Assembly: GCF_003236335.1 (NCBI RefSeq)
Contig: NZ_POUB01000002.1
Location: forward strand, 31,073-95,072
Source of the DNA: Micromonospora deserti
GTDB lineage: Bacteria > Actinomycetota > Actinomycetes > Mycobacteriales > Micromonosporaceae
Direction of reading: 5' to 3'
DNA: 64,000 nucleotides
Part shown: positions 44,779-52,980 of the stretch, piece by piece
Position numbering within the stretch: the stretch's first letter is position 1
Layout of the letters: every line of letters starts with the position of its first letter
The notes under the pieces: generated by a model
The model's database searches: none
What the model saw: the letters and a program-made list of their open reading frames with translations, nothing else
What the model was told of the DNA's origin: nothing
Position numbers and translations under genes: made by a program

Positions 44779-46264
44779 CGTCGCCGTGGTCGGCGCGGGC
44801 CCGGCCGGGCTCGCCGCCGCCGTCGAGGCCGCCGAGGCCGGGCTCGGCGTCGCCCTGATCGACACCGCCGGACAGCCCGGCGGGCAGTACTGGCGGCACT
44901 ACGACGAGAACCACGCCCGCCCCGACGATCGCGTCGGCCATCGTGGCTGGCCGGTCTTCACTGCGCTGCGGGACCGCATGTACGCCCTCCGCGCCGCCGG
45001 CCGGATCCGCTACCTCCCCGGACACCAGGTATGGCTCATCACCAGGGGCGGCAGCGGCGCGTTCACTCTCCGGGTGACGGCCGCCACGTCCACGGCCGCC
45101 ACCACCGAAAGACCCCGGGACGCGGCGGGCCGGGCGCTCGTCGCGCGGGCGCTGATCCTGTGTCCCGGGGGATATGACCGGCAACTTCCCCTCCCCGGCT
45201 GGGACCTGCCCGGCGTGATGACCGCGGGGGGAGTGCAGGCCCTACTCAAGGGGCATCGCACCCCGGCGGGTCGGCGAGCTGTTGTCGCCGGCACCGGCCC
45301 GTTCCTGCTTCCCGTGGCCACCGGCCTCGCCCGGGCCGGGGTGAGGGTCGCGGCCGTCGTCGAGGCCAACGGGACACTAGGTTGGCTACGCGACCCGGTC
45401 GGGCTGGTCTCCGCGCCGGGCAAGGGCGTCGAGGCATTGCAGTACACGGCGCTCATGGCCCGGCACCGCATCCCGTACCGCACGAGGACCTTGATCCGTG
45501 AGATCCTCGGCACGGACAGGGTCGAGGCCGTCCGGATCGCCAAGGTGGACCGTGATGGCCGCCCGATTGGGCCGGACGAGGAGATCCTCGCCGACCTCGT
45601 GGCGCTCGGGTGGGGCTTCACCCCGTCGCTCGAACTGCCGCTCATGCTCGGCGTGGAGACGGCGAAGGACGTCGACGGATCCCTCGTCGTGGCCGTTGAC
45701 GACCTTCAGCGCAGCAGCGTCGATGGGCTGTACGTCGCGGGCGAGGCGACCGGTGTGGGCGGTGCGGCCCTGGCCGTCTATGAGGGTCGGTTGGGTGCGC
45801 TCGCCCTCGCCGCCGCACTGGGCCGTCCGGCCGACCCGACCGTGATGAGGCGGCTGCGAAGCGCCGTCCGGCGGGGGCGCCGGTTCGCCGCCGCCATGCA
45901 CCGGACCTATCCCGTGCCGCGGACGTGGCCGGAGTGGCTGTCGGAGACGACACCAGTCTGCCGCTGCGAGGAGGTTTCGTACGGAGATCTGCGCCGGGCA
46001 CACGACGACCTCGGCGCGGAGGATGCGCGTACGTTGAAGATGCTGGCACGGCCGGGGATGGGCTGGTGCCAGGGACGGGTGTGCGGCTTCGCCACCGCCG
46101 GGATCGCGGCCTGTCTGAGCCGGCGCGAGAGCACCGCGGAGGACCTACGGCCGCTGGCCACCCGCAGCCTCGCCGTACCGGTGCCCCTGGGAGAGCTTGC
46201 CGCCCTGACCGAAGACACGACGCCTGTCGAGGCGACCGGAGAGAGAGGACGAGACGATGGGTGA
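44762..46264 (+). CDS. FAD/NAD-linked oxidoreductase with BFD-like [2Fe-2S] domain, dehydrogenase alpha subunit
   Basis: A 500-residue pyridine-nucleotide-disulfide-type flavoprotein. An N-terminal FAD motif (VAVVGAGPAGLAAAVEAAEA) is followed by DTAGQPGGQYW, a second nucleotide-binding segment (AVVAGTGPFLLPVATGLARA) and YVAGEATGVGGAALAVYEG. The C-terminal domain (about 390-460) has VCRCEEVSYGDL and GMGWCQGRVCG, the four cysteines of a BFD-like [2Fe-2S] site. This architecture is that of the large subunit of heterotrimeric D-hydroxyproline and opine dehydrogenases, which passes electrons onward. Confidence 0.9.
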   Translation: MPNAHDVAVVGAGPAGLAAAVEAAEAGLGVALIDTAGQPGGQYWRHYDENHARPDDRVGHRGWPVFTALRDRMYALRAAGRIRYLPGHQVWLITRGGSGAFTLRVTAATSTAATTERPRDAAGRALVARALILCPGGYDRQLPLPGWDLPGVMTAGGVQALLKGHRTPAGRRAVVAGTGPFLLPVATGLARAGVRVAAVVEANGTLGWLRDPVGLVSAPGKGVEALQYTALMARHRIPYRTRTLIREILGTDRVEAVRIAKVDRDGRPIGPDEEILADLVALGWGFTPSLELPLMLGVETAKDVDGSLVVAVDDLQRSSVDGLYVAGEATGVGGAALAVYEGRLGALALAAALGRPADPTVMRRLRSAVRRGRRFAAAMHRTYPVPRTWPEWLSETTPVCRCEEVSYGDLRRAHDDLGAEDARTLKMLARPGMGWCQGRVCGFATAGIAACLSRRESTAEDLRPLATRSLAVPVPLGELAALTEDTTPVEATGERGRDDG

Positions 46265-47786
46265 GGTGCTGAGCATCGACCCGCGTACCGGCGAGCCGCG
46301 GGGACGCGTCGCGACCGAGTCGACGGCGGCGGACGTGGGCGAGGCGGTGCGGGCCGCCGCCGCGGCCGGCGCGGCACTCCGGGACCGCGCCGCGCGGGTC
46401 GACCTGCTCCGCATGGCCGCCGTACTGCTGGAGAAGAGCGGCGACGAGATCATCGCGACCGCCGATGCCGAGTCGGCGCTCGGCCGAGTACGGCTCACGG
46501 GCGAGCTCGCGCGCACGTGCTACCAGCTCCGCGCATTCGGGGACGTGGTCGAAGCCGGCGGCTACCTGGACGTGATCATCGACCATGCCGACCCGCTGGC
46601 GGACCCAGCGCCCCGCCCCGACCTGCGGCGCTACAAGGTGCCGCTGGGCGTCGTCGCGGTCTTCGCGGCGAGCAACTTCCCGCTGGCCTTCAGCGTGCCC
46701 GGCGGCGACACCGCGAGCGCGCTGGCCGCGGGATGCCCGGTGGTGGTCAAGGCACACCCGGACCATCCGGCCACCTCCGCCCTGTGCGCCCGGATCCTCC
46801 GCTCGGCGGCCGCCGAGGTCGGGCTGCCCGAGGACGTCGTCCGCCTGGTCCACGGCTTCGACGCGGGCCCGGAACTCGTCCGCCACCCCCTGACGTCGGC
46901 CGTCGGGTTTACCGGCTCGGTGCGCGGCGGCCGCGCGTTGTTCGACATCGCGTCCTCCCGGCCACGGCCGATCCCATTTCACGGCGAGCTGGGCAGCCTC
47001 AACCCGGTCGTGGTGACCACGCGGGCGGCCGAGACCAGAGCTGAAGAGATCGGAGCGGGGCTCGCTGCCTCGTACACCCAGGGTCTGGGGCAGTTCTGCG
47101 TCAAGCCGGGCCTTGTCCTCCTCCCTGAGGGACCGGCGGGCGACGCCGTCATCCGGGCGGTCGTCGCGGCGGCGGTCCCGTCCGGGCCGCTGCTCGACCC
47201 GCGCATGCGCGCGGCGTTCCTCGCCGGAGTCCGCTCCCGCGCCGCGCTCCCAGGGGTGACGGAACCGCTCGGGGCGGGGGAGGCCGGCGACGACGCGACG
47301 CCGCTGGCCGTCCGGCCGGGCGTGCTGACCGTCGCGGCGTCGCGGCTCGCCGAGGGAGGGCCGTATCGGGAGCTGCTGGAGGAATGCTTCGGACCGGTCA
47401 CCGTGCTGGTCCGCTACGGTTCGACGGCCGAGCGAGACGCGGTGCTCGGCGGCCTGCCGGGCAACCTCACCGCGACCGTGCACCTGGCCGCCGACGAGCG
47501 GGACGGCGCGGCGGTGGACCTGGTCGCCGGGCTGAGCGAGATCGCGGGGCGGGTCGTCGTGGACGGTTGGCCCACCGGAGTGGCGGTCGCCCACGCCATG
47601 CAGCACGGCGGACCTTATCCCGCCTCCACCAGCGGCTCGACCTCGGTGGGAAGCACCGCGATCGAGCGGTGGCTGCGCCCGGTCTGCTATCAGAACACCC
47701 CCGACCCGCTGCTCCCACCAGAGCTGCGCGAAGCCAACCCGCTCGGCGTTCCCCGCATTGTCGACGGGATCCGTACCACCTCCTAG
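46257..47786 (+). CDS. Aldehyde dehydrogenase, probable 2-oxoglutarate semialdehyde dehydrogenase
   Basis: A 509-residue aldehyde dehydrogenase. The cofactor region is VVAVFAASNFPLAFSVPGGD, the general base is Glu244 in FHGELGSLNP and the nucleophile is Cys281 in GQFCVKPG. The HGELGSLNP form is typical of the branch that oxidises 2-oxoglutarate semialdehyde (KGSADH) with NADP. This is the last step of hydroxyproline degradation, giving 2-oxoglutarate. It overlaps the preceding gene by eight bases and ends the operon; no clear terminator hairpin follows. Confidence 0.92.
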   Translation: MGEVLSIDPRTGEPRGRVATESTAADVGEAVRAAAAAGAALRDRAARVDLLRMAAVLLEKSGDEIIATADAESALGRVRLTGELARTCYQLRAFGDVVEAGGYLDVIIDHADPLADPAPRPDLRRYKVPLGVVAVFAASNFPLAFSVPGGDTASALAAGCPVVVKAHPDHPATSALCARILRSAAAEVGLPEDVVRLVHGFDAGPELVRHPLTSAVGFTGSVRGGRALFDIASSRPRPIPFHGELGSLNPVVVTTRAAETRAEEIGAGLAASYTQGLGQFCVKPGLVLLPEGPAGDAVIRAVVAAAVPSGPLLDPRMRAAFLAGVRSRAALPGVTEPLGAGEAGDDATPLAVRPGVLTVAASRLAEGGPYRELLEECFGPVTVLVRYGSTAERDAVLGGLPGNLTATVHLAADERDGAAVDLVAGLSEIAGRVVVDGWPTGVAVAHAMQHGGPYPASTSGSTSVGSTAIERWLRPVCYQNTPDPLLPPELREANPLGVPRIVDGIRTTS

Positions 47787-47921
47787 CGGCTCAGGTGTGG
47801 GCGCGCCCTTTCGCGCTTGAATGCCGCATTGAGGGAGGAATCCAGGCCTGGCGGAACTCGGGTCCGTCAAGCGCTACGACGGGTGTAGCTCCAATACAGC
47901 AAGCTCCCAGGTCTCTTTCCG

Positions 47922-49739
47922 GTGGCGCCAAGAGTGGTCGAAGACGATCGGCGTATGGTGTGGCACCGAGAATCGGCCCAGTGGGGCGCCTGGCAGCCGC
48001 GCCCACCGCTGTCCCGGGCCACCGTCGCGCGGCTGGTGCAGCTGGCGGGGTTGTTCAACGTAATCACAGGGGTGCTTCCGCCGCCGCGCGGCCGGCTGGC
48101 GGAGTTGTCCGAATTCGTACCCACCGCCGGGATCCTGTCAGCGCGCGCGGCCACGGTCGTAGTCGGCGTACTGCTGATCTACGTCGGCGCGGGGCTACGG
48201 CGAGGTAAGCGCCGGGCCTGGCAGGTCGCGGTCGTCCTGGCCGGCACCAGCGTCGTACTGCACCTGGTCAGGAGCCTCGACATCGAACCGGCGGTGGTCT
48301 GCGCCGCGCTGCTGGCCATGCTCATTGTCATCCGCGGCCGATTCCACGCCGTGCCGGACCCGCAGAGCCGGTGGCGCGTCCTGGCCGTGCCGGCCGGGTT
48401 CGCCGTGGCCGGCTTCGTAGTCGGGTTCGCGGAGATCGCGGTACGGCACGACCGGCTGGTGGGCGACCCCGGGTGGGCCCGGTGGGCAGAGCAGGCCGCG
48501 CTCGGTGTCATCGGGGTCTCCGGCCCGCTGCAGTTCCGCGACCCATACGGCGGTGCCCTGGTGACCCTCACCACAGGGGCGTTCGGGCTGCTAGCCGCGG
48601 CGGTGGCTCTGGTGCTGCTGCTGCGCCCCTACGCGCCCCGGCCGGTGCGCACCGACGAGGAGGAGATGCGGGTGCGCGAGCTGCTGGCCCGCCACGGCGA
48701 CGGGGATTCGCTGGGCTACTTCGCGCTGCGTGGCGACAAGTCGCTGGCCTGGGCCCGCTCCGGCAAGGCGGCAGTGGCGTACCGGGTCATCGGCGGGGTC
48801 AGCCTCGCCTCGGGCGACCCGATTGGCGACGTCGAGGCGTGGCCGCACGCGATCGCCGCGTGGCTTTCGGAGAGCGACCGGCACGGTTGGATTCCGGCGG
48901 TGCTGGGCTGTGGCGCGGCGGGCGGCAAGGCGTACCGGCGCAGCGGCCTCGATGTGGTCGAGCTGGGCGACGAGGCCCTCGTCGACGTGGCGTCGTTCAA
49001 CCTGCACGGCCGGTCGATGCGGGCGGTCCGCCAGGCCGTCGCGCGGATCCGGCGGGCGGGATACACCTGCCAGGTGGCGCGGCAGCGAGAGCTGCCGGCC
49101 ACGGTGGTCGCGGAGGTGGTCCACGCTGCGGCCGCCTTCCGGGACGGGAAGGTCGAGCGGGGGTTCTCCATGGCGCTGTCCCGCCTCGGCGACCCACGCG
49201 ACGGTGACAGCCTGTTGGTGTTGTGCCGGGACAGCCAGGCGCGGTTGCGCGGGCTGCTGCAGTTCGTGCCGTGGGGCAGCGACGGCCTGTCCCTCGACCT
49301 GATGCGTGGTGACCGCACCGCGGAGAACGGACTGACCGAGTTCATGGTGGTCAGCGCCATCGATGCCGCGTCCGGGCTGGGGATCCGCCGGGTCTCGCTG
49401 AACTTCGCGGTGCTGCGGTCGGTCTTCGCACGGGCGGAGGAACTCGGGGCCGGTCCGGTGCTGCGGATGTGGCACCGGGTACTGCGCGGCGCGTCGCGCT
49501 TCTGGCAAATCGAATCGTTGTACCGGGCCAACGCCAAGTACCAACCCACCTGGCAGCCGCGATACCTGTGCTTCCCCACCGCGCGCGACGTACCCCTCAT
49601 CGCCGTCGCGGCACTGAAGGCCGAGGCGTTTCTTCCGACCGGCTGGCGTGTGAGTGCCGGCCGCGACGGCGCGACGGCCAACCCGGCAGCGCCGCCGCCG
49701 ACTGATACCGAGCACGCGCTGCTGTATGCCGCGCACTGA
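47922..49739 (+). CDS. MprF-like phosphatidylglycerol aminoacyltransferase family protein (DUF2156)
   Basis: A 605-residue membrane protein. The N-terminal ~230 residues contain about five hydrophobic helices. From about 245 to 575 is the soluble GNAT-like DUF2156 domain of MprF/LysX proteins, with GDSLGYFALRGDKSLAWA, VIGGVSLASGDPIGD, GYTCQVARQRELP and GLSLDLMRGDRTAENGLTEF. These enzymes transfer Lys or Ala from tRNA to phosphatidylglycerol and raise resistance to cationic peptides. No lysyl-tRNA synthetase domain is attached. The start is uncertain: GTG 47922, GTG 47934 and ATG 47955 are all possible, and none has a strong ribosome binding site. Confidence 0.85.
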   Translation: MAPRVVEDDRRMVWHRESAQWGAWQPRPPLSRATVARLVQLAGLFNVITGVLPPPRGRLAELSEFVPTAGILSARAATVVVGVLLIYVGAGLRRGKRRAWQVAVVLAGTSVVLHLVRSLDIEPAVVCAALLAMLIVIRGRFHAVPDPQSRWRVLAVPAGFAVAGFVVGFAEIAVRHDRLVGDPGWARWAEQAALGVIGVSGPLQFRDPYGGALVTLTTGAFGLLAAAVALVLLLRPYAPRPVRTDEEEMRVRELLARHGDGDSLGYFALRGDKSLAWARSGKAAVAYRVIGGVSLASGDPIGDVEAWPHAIAAWLSESDRHGWIPAVLGCGAAGGKAYRRSGLDVVELGDEALVDVASFNLHGRSMRAVRQAVARIRRAGYTCQVARQRELPATVVAEVVHAAAAFRDGKVERGFSMALSRLGDPRDGDSLLVLCRDSQARLRGLLQFVPWGSDGLSLDLMRGDRTAENGLTEFMVVSAIDAASGLGIRRVSLNFAVLRSVFARAEELGAGPVLRMWHRVLRGASRFWQIESLYRANAKYQPTWQPRYLCFPTARDVPLIAVAALKAEAFLPTGWRVSAGRDGATANPAAPPPTDTEHALLYAAH

Positions 49740-49798
49740 CGCGGACCTCCTGCCGCCAGGTCGGGCAAAAACATATACAATCGTGAATCCCTTCCTCG

Positions 49799-49812
49799 GG
49801 AAAGCGCTTGCC
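49799..49812. promoter_or_regulatory. LacI-type operator, copy 1
   Basis: GGAAAGCGCTTGCC with the palindromic core AAGCGCTT, just downstream of an AT-rich TATACA box (49774-49779) and 65 bases before the ricin-lectin gene. Two closely similar sites lie before the GH62 and PL9 genes. Confidence 0.65.
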
Positions 49813-49876
49813 GACCGCGACGGTGCCGCCGCGCAAGCGCCTTCCACACCGGACAACTCCACGGCAGGAGTTTCGG

Positions 49877-51490
49877 ATGGCATTCATGACCACGAACAAA
49901 CCATCACCCCGCTGGCGGATCGGCCTGGTCGCCACGGCCGTGCTGGCCCTCGTCGGCGCCGGCGCCGCCGTCGGCCTGCCAGCCGCGGCGGCGACCGTCG
50001 ACACCAACGCCACGTACGTGTTCGTCAACCGCCACAGCGGCAAGGCGATGGACCTGTACAACTGGTCCACCGCCGACGGCGCGCCGGTCAACCAGTTCAC
50101 CCGCAACGACCTCGCCGTGCAGCAGTGGCGTTTCGTCGACGTCGGCAGCGGCTACTACCAGATCCGCTCCGTGCACAGCGGCAAAGTGCTCGAGGTGCCC
50201 AACGCCAACGACGGCGTCCAACTCGTCCAGAACCCCGCCGCCAGCGGCAACACCCGACAGCACTTCGGGCTCGCCGACTCCGACGGCGGACACGTGCGGT
50301 TCATCAACCGGCACTCCAACAAGGCCCTGGACGTGTGGCAGTGGTCCACCGCCGACGGCGCCATGATCTCCCAGTACGCCGACCACGACGGCTGGAACCA
50401 GCAGTGGCGGATGGTCACCGTCGGCTCCGGTGGCGGCAGCGACTGCGGCAGCGGCCCCTTCCACGCCGAGGCGGTGCTCAGCGGCGGCACCTGGACCGCC
50501 CGCAACGGCGGCAGCACGGTCTACACCGGCGGCGACATGCGCGCCGCCGTCCAGGCCGCGGTGAACAGCCTCAGCTCCGGCCGTACCAGCAAGCAGCGGG
50601 TCGTGGTGCGCGGCTCCGGTTCGATCAGCGCCGGCTCCCGGATCTCCCTGCCCAGCTACACCACCATCGACGTGTGCGGCACCATCAACGTGACCGGCTC
50701 GGGCAGCGGCGACCAGGCGCCGATCTACTCCCGCGGCACCAGGCAGGTGGAGGTCCAGCACCTCACCGTCACCGGAACCCCGCTCTACGGGGTCTTCATG
50801 CGCAACGTCACCGACGTGGTCCTCGGCCAGATCGAGATGCGGCTCTCCAGCGGCCTCGGCGTCCGCATCGACAATCGCGGCGACACCAGCCAGTGGACGC
50901 GCAATGTCCGCATCGACAACGTCTACGTCTCCGGCGCCAGCTCACACGCCGTCGAGACGTACGGTGTCGACGGTCTCACCATCGGCACCGTCACCGCCCG
51001 CAACGTCGGCCATTCCGGGCTGCTGCTCAACCAGACCATCAACGCCACGGTCACCACCGTCGACGCCGAGAACGCCGGTGCCGGAACCGGCTACGCCGCG
51101 TTCAGGATGGCCAACCGCAACGGCCGGATCGGCTCCAGCTACCCGACCAACATCCGGGTCGGCACCGTGCGGGCCCGCGGCGGCGGCCGGGGGATCTTCT
51201 GCGTCTCCGAGTCCGGCGGCGCGGCGATCGACCGGGTCGACATCGCCAACACCGGCAACAACGCGATGCTGATCGAGAACTGCTACGGGGTGAACATCGC
51301 GGCGGGCGGCGGCACGATCAGCGGCGGTGGCGAGGTCCGGCTGGCCGAACGCAGCGAGTTCCCCGGCAACCGGGACATCACCCTGCGGAACTTCACCCTG
51401 GCGAACAACCGGATTGTGGAGAATCCCTGCGCGGACAACCTCACCATCAGCAACATCACCCTGAACAATTCGACGATCAACAGGTGCTGA
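49877..51490 (+). CDS. Secreted ricin-type lectin plus right-handed beta-helix protein
   Basis: Secreted protein of 537 residues. A signal peptide covers about residues 1-37. From about 43 to 185 is a ricin-type lectin domain (RicinB_lectin_2) with repeated YVFVNRHSGKAMDLYNWSTADG and FINRHSNKALDVWQWSTADG units and QQW(R) motifs. From about 195 to the end is a right-handed parallel beta-helix (LPSYTTIDVCGTINVTGSG and many short turns), related to GH28/PL polysaccharide-cleaving helices. Catalytic residues could not be assigned, so substrate is open; pectin-like glycans are plausible. GGCAGGAG lies six bases before ATG 49877. A LacI-type operator in the leader suggests sugar control. Confidence 0.85.
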   Translation: MAFMTTNKPSPRWRIGLVATAVLALVGAGAAVGLPAAAATVDTNATYVFVNRHSGKAMDLYNWSTADGAPVNQFTRNDLAVQQWRFVDVGSGYYQIRSVHSGKVLEVPNANDGVQLVQNPAASGNTRQHFGLADSDGGHVRFINRHSNKALDVWQWSTADGAMISQYADHDGWNQQWRMVTVGSGGGSDCGSGPFHAEAVLSGGTWTARNGGSTVYTGGDMRAAVQAAVNSLSSGRTSKQRVVVRGSGSISAGSRISLPSYTTIDVCGTINVTGSGSGDQAPIYSRGTRQVEVQHLTVTGTPLYGVFMRNVTDVVLGQIEMRLSSGLGVRIDNRGDTSQWTRNVRIDNVYVSGASSHAVETYGVDGLTIGTVTARNVGHSGLLLNQTINATVTTVDAENAGAGTGYAAFRMANRNGRIGSSYPTNIRVGTVRARGGGRGIFCVSESGGAAIDRVDIANTGNNAMLIENCYGVNIAAGGGTISGGGEVRLAERSEFPGNRDITLRNFTLANNRIVENPCADNLTISNITLNNSTINRC

Positions 51491-51510
51491 CCCGTACCAC
51501 CGACCACCCC

Positions 51511-51536
51511 GACGGCCGCCGGTGCCGGCGGCCGTC
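51511..51536 (+). terminator. Hairpin terminator after the beta-helix gene
   Basis: Perfect inverted repeat GACGGCCGCCGG-TG-CCGGCGGCCGTC, starting 20 bases after the stop codon. No T-tract follows, as is common in actinomycetes. From here to 51827 nothing else was recognised. Confidence 0.75.
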
Positions 51537-51827
51537 GGCGGCGGTGACGCGACCTCCGCCGGACGCTCGCCGTCCCGCCGCCCAGGTGGCCGGGGGACGA
51601 GGCCGGCGACACAGATCAGTCGACGGTATCTGGGGCGGCGGTGGTCCGGACCGGTTCGTCCGGATGGGCCGGCCAGGCTTCAACGGGTCGGGCGAGTACC
51701 TCGCCGTACTTGCCCGACCCGAGCGCGTGCCAGGGTCATCGCGCCGGGCGGTCCGCGGGGGTGGCGACTGGCTGGAGCGTGGGATAACGGCTGGCCGTTG
51801 CGGATCTCGTTGGCCACACTCGCCCAC

Positions 51828-52643
51828 GTGGATCGCTTGACGGAGATCGCCGACCGGCTTGTCGGCGTCGGCGGCATCATCGGGGTGTGTCTGGGGGGCA
51901 GCCGTGCGAGGGGGTCGCACAGTCCCGACTCCGACTACGACCTTGGCCTTTACTACCGGCCCCCGCTGGATACCGGCGCGTTGCGCCGGCTTGCCGCCGA
52001 GCTGACGGGCGTGGCGGTGGAGGTCACCGAGCCCGGCGGCTGGGGACCGTGGGTCGACGGCGGCGCCTGGTTGACCGTGGATGGCTGCCGCATCGACTGG
52101 ATCTACCGTGACCTGGACCGGGTGCACCGGATCTGGCAGGAGTGCCAGCTCGGACGCTTCGAGGTGGGCACTCAGGCAGGCCACCCGCTCGGGGTGTACT
52201 CGCACGCCTACGTCGGGGAACTGGCCCTGGGCAGGATCCTCGCCGACCCCCGACGGGAGTTGGTGGATCTTCAGCGGGCGGCGCGCGGCTTCCCGCGGCC
52301 GCTGCGGGCGGCGTTGGTCGCCAACGCGCGGTGGGCCGTGCCGTTCACCCTGTCCGGTGCCCGCAAGGCTGCGTCTCGCGGTGACGCCTTCTACGTCGCC
52401 GGCTGCCTGTTCCGCATAGTCGGGCTGCTAGTCCATGCGCTGCACGCCGAGGCGGAGTGTTGGCTGCTCAACGAAAAGGGAGCGGTCCAGGCGGCAGAAG
52501 CTCTCCAGGTCGCACCTAGGGACTTCGCCGAGCGCGCCCACGCCTTGTTCGCCGCGCTCGGTACCACGTCGGACTCCCTGCACGCCCGCCTCGACGACGC
52601 GCAGGCACTGGCCAGCGACGTGTGGCAGCGCGTCCAGACCTGA
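51828..52643 (+). CDS. Nucleotidyltransferase domain protein (AadA/DUF4037-like)
   Basis: A 271-residue protein with the minimal nucleotidyltransferase motif near residue 20: LGGSRARGSHSPDSDYDLGLYY, given here as GSRARG and SDYDLGLYY, with two catalytic aspartates. A third acidic position may be Asp in GCRIDWIYRD near 90. The remaining helical part (about 120-265) resembles the C-terminal helices of aminoglycoside adenylyltransferase-like proteins. Antibiotic or tRNA-like substrates cannot be told apart from sequence. GTG 51828 was chosen because the motif lies close to the N-terminus in this family; it lacks a strong ribosome binding site. Confidence 0.8.
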   Translation: MDRLTEIADRLVGVGGIIGVCLGGSRARGSHSPDSDYDLGLYYRPPLDTGALRRLAAELTGVAVEVTEPGGWGPWVDGGAWLTVDGCRIDWIYRDLDRVHRIWQECQLGRFEVGTQAGHPLGVYSHAYVGELALGRILADPRRELVDLQRAARGFPRPLRAALVANARWAVPFTLSGARKAASRGDAFYVAGCLFRIVGLLVHALHAEAECWLLNEKGAVQAAEALQVAPRDFAERAHALFAALGTTSDSLHARLDDAQALASDVWQRVQT

Positions 52644-52739
52644 GCCGCTCGCCGACTTGTGGGTCTTCCTCAACGACATGGCCGTCCTGAAGCGCCTGCC
52701 GACGCTCGCGGAGGTCACCGGCGCGGCCGCGTCCCTGGG

Positions 52740-52835
52740 TCGCTCCAGATCCGCCCGCAGCACCACGGCCCGCAACTCGGCCACCGCCTCGACGTCCGCC
52801 ACCAAAGCCGGCCGAATTCCCCAGTCCGCCATCAT
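52740..52835 (-). pseudogene. N-terminal fragment of a GNAT acetyltransferase
   Basis: The first 32 codons (WGIRPALVADVEAVAELRAV then VLRADLER) match the start of GNAT enzymes, but the acetyl-CoA binding region is missing and the frame runs on into unrelated sequence. The rest of the gap from 52644 to 52980 has no supported gene. Confidence 0.5.
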
Positions 52836-52980
52836 CGCCAGGCTACCGCGCCAAGCTCCTCGCGCTCCTTGACCCTCTGGCTCCGCGAATCCGCACCAGC
52901 GATCCCCGCACCCAGCCGGCTCAACGATGTATAGGGAAACACCGGATTCGGCGGCGGTCCCGACGGCCTAGCTTGGGCGC

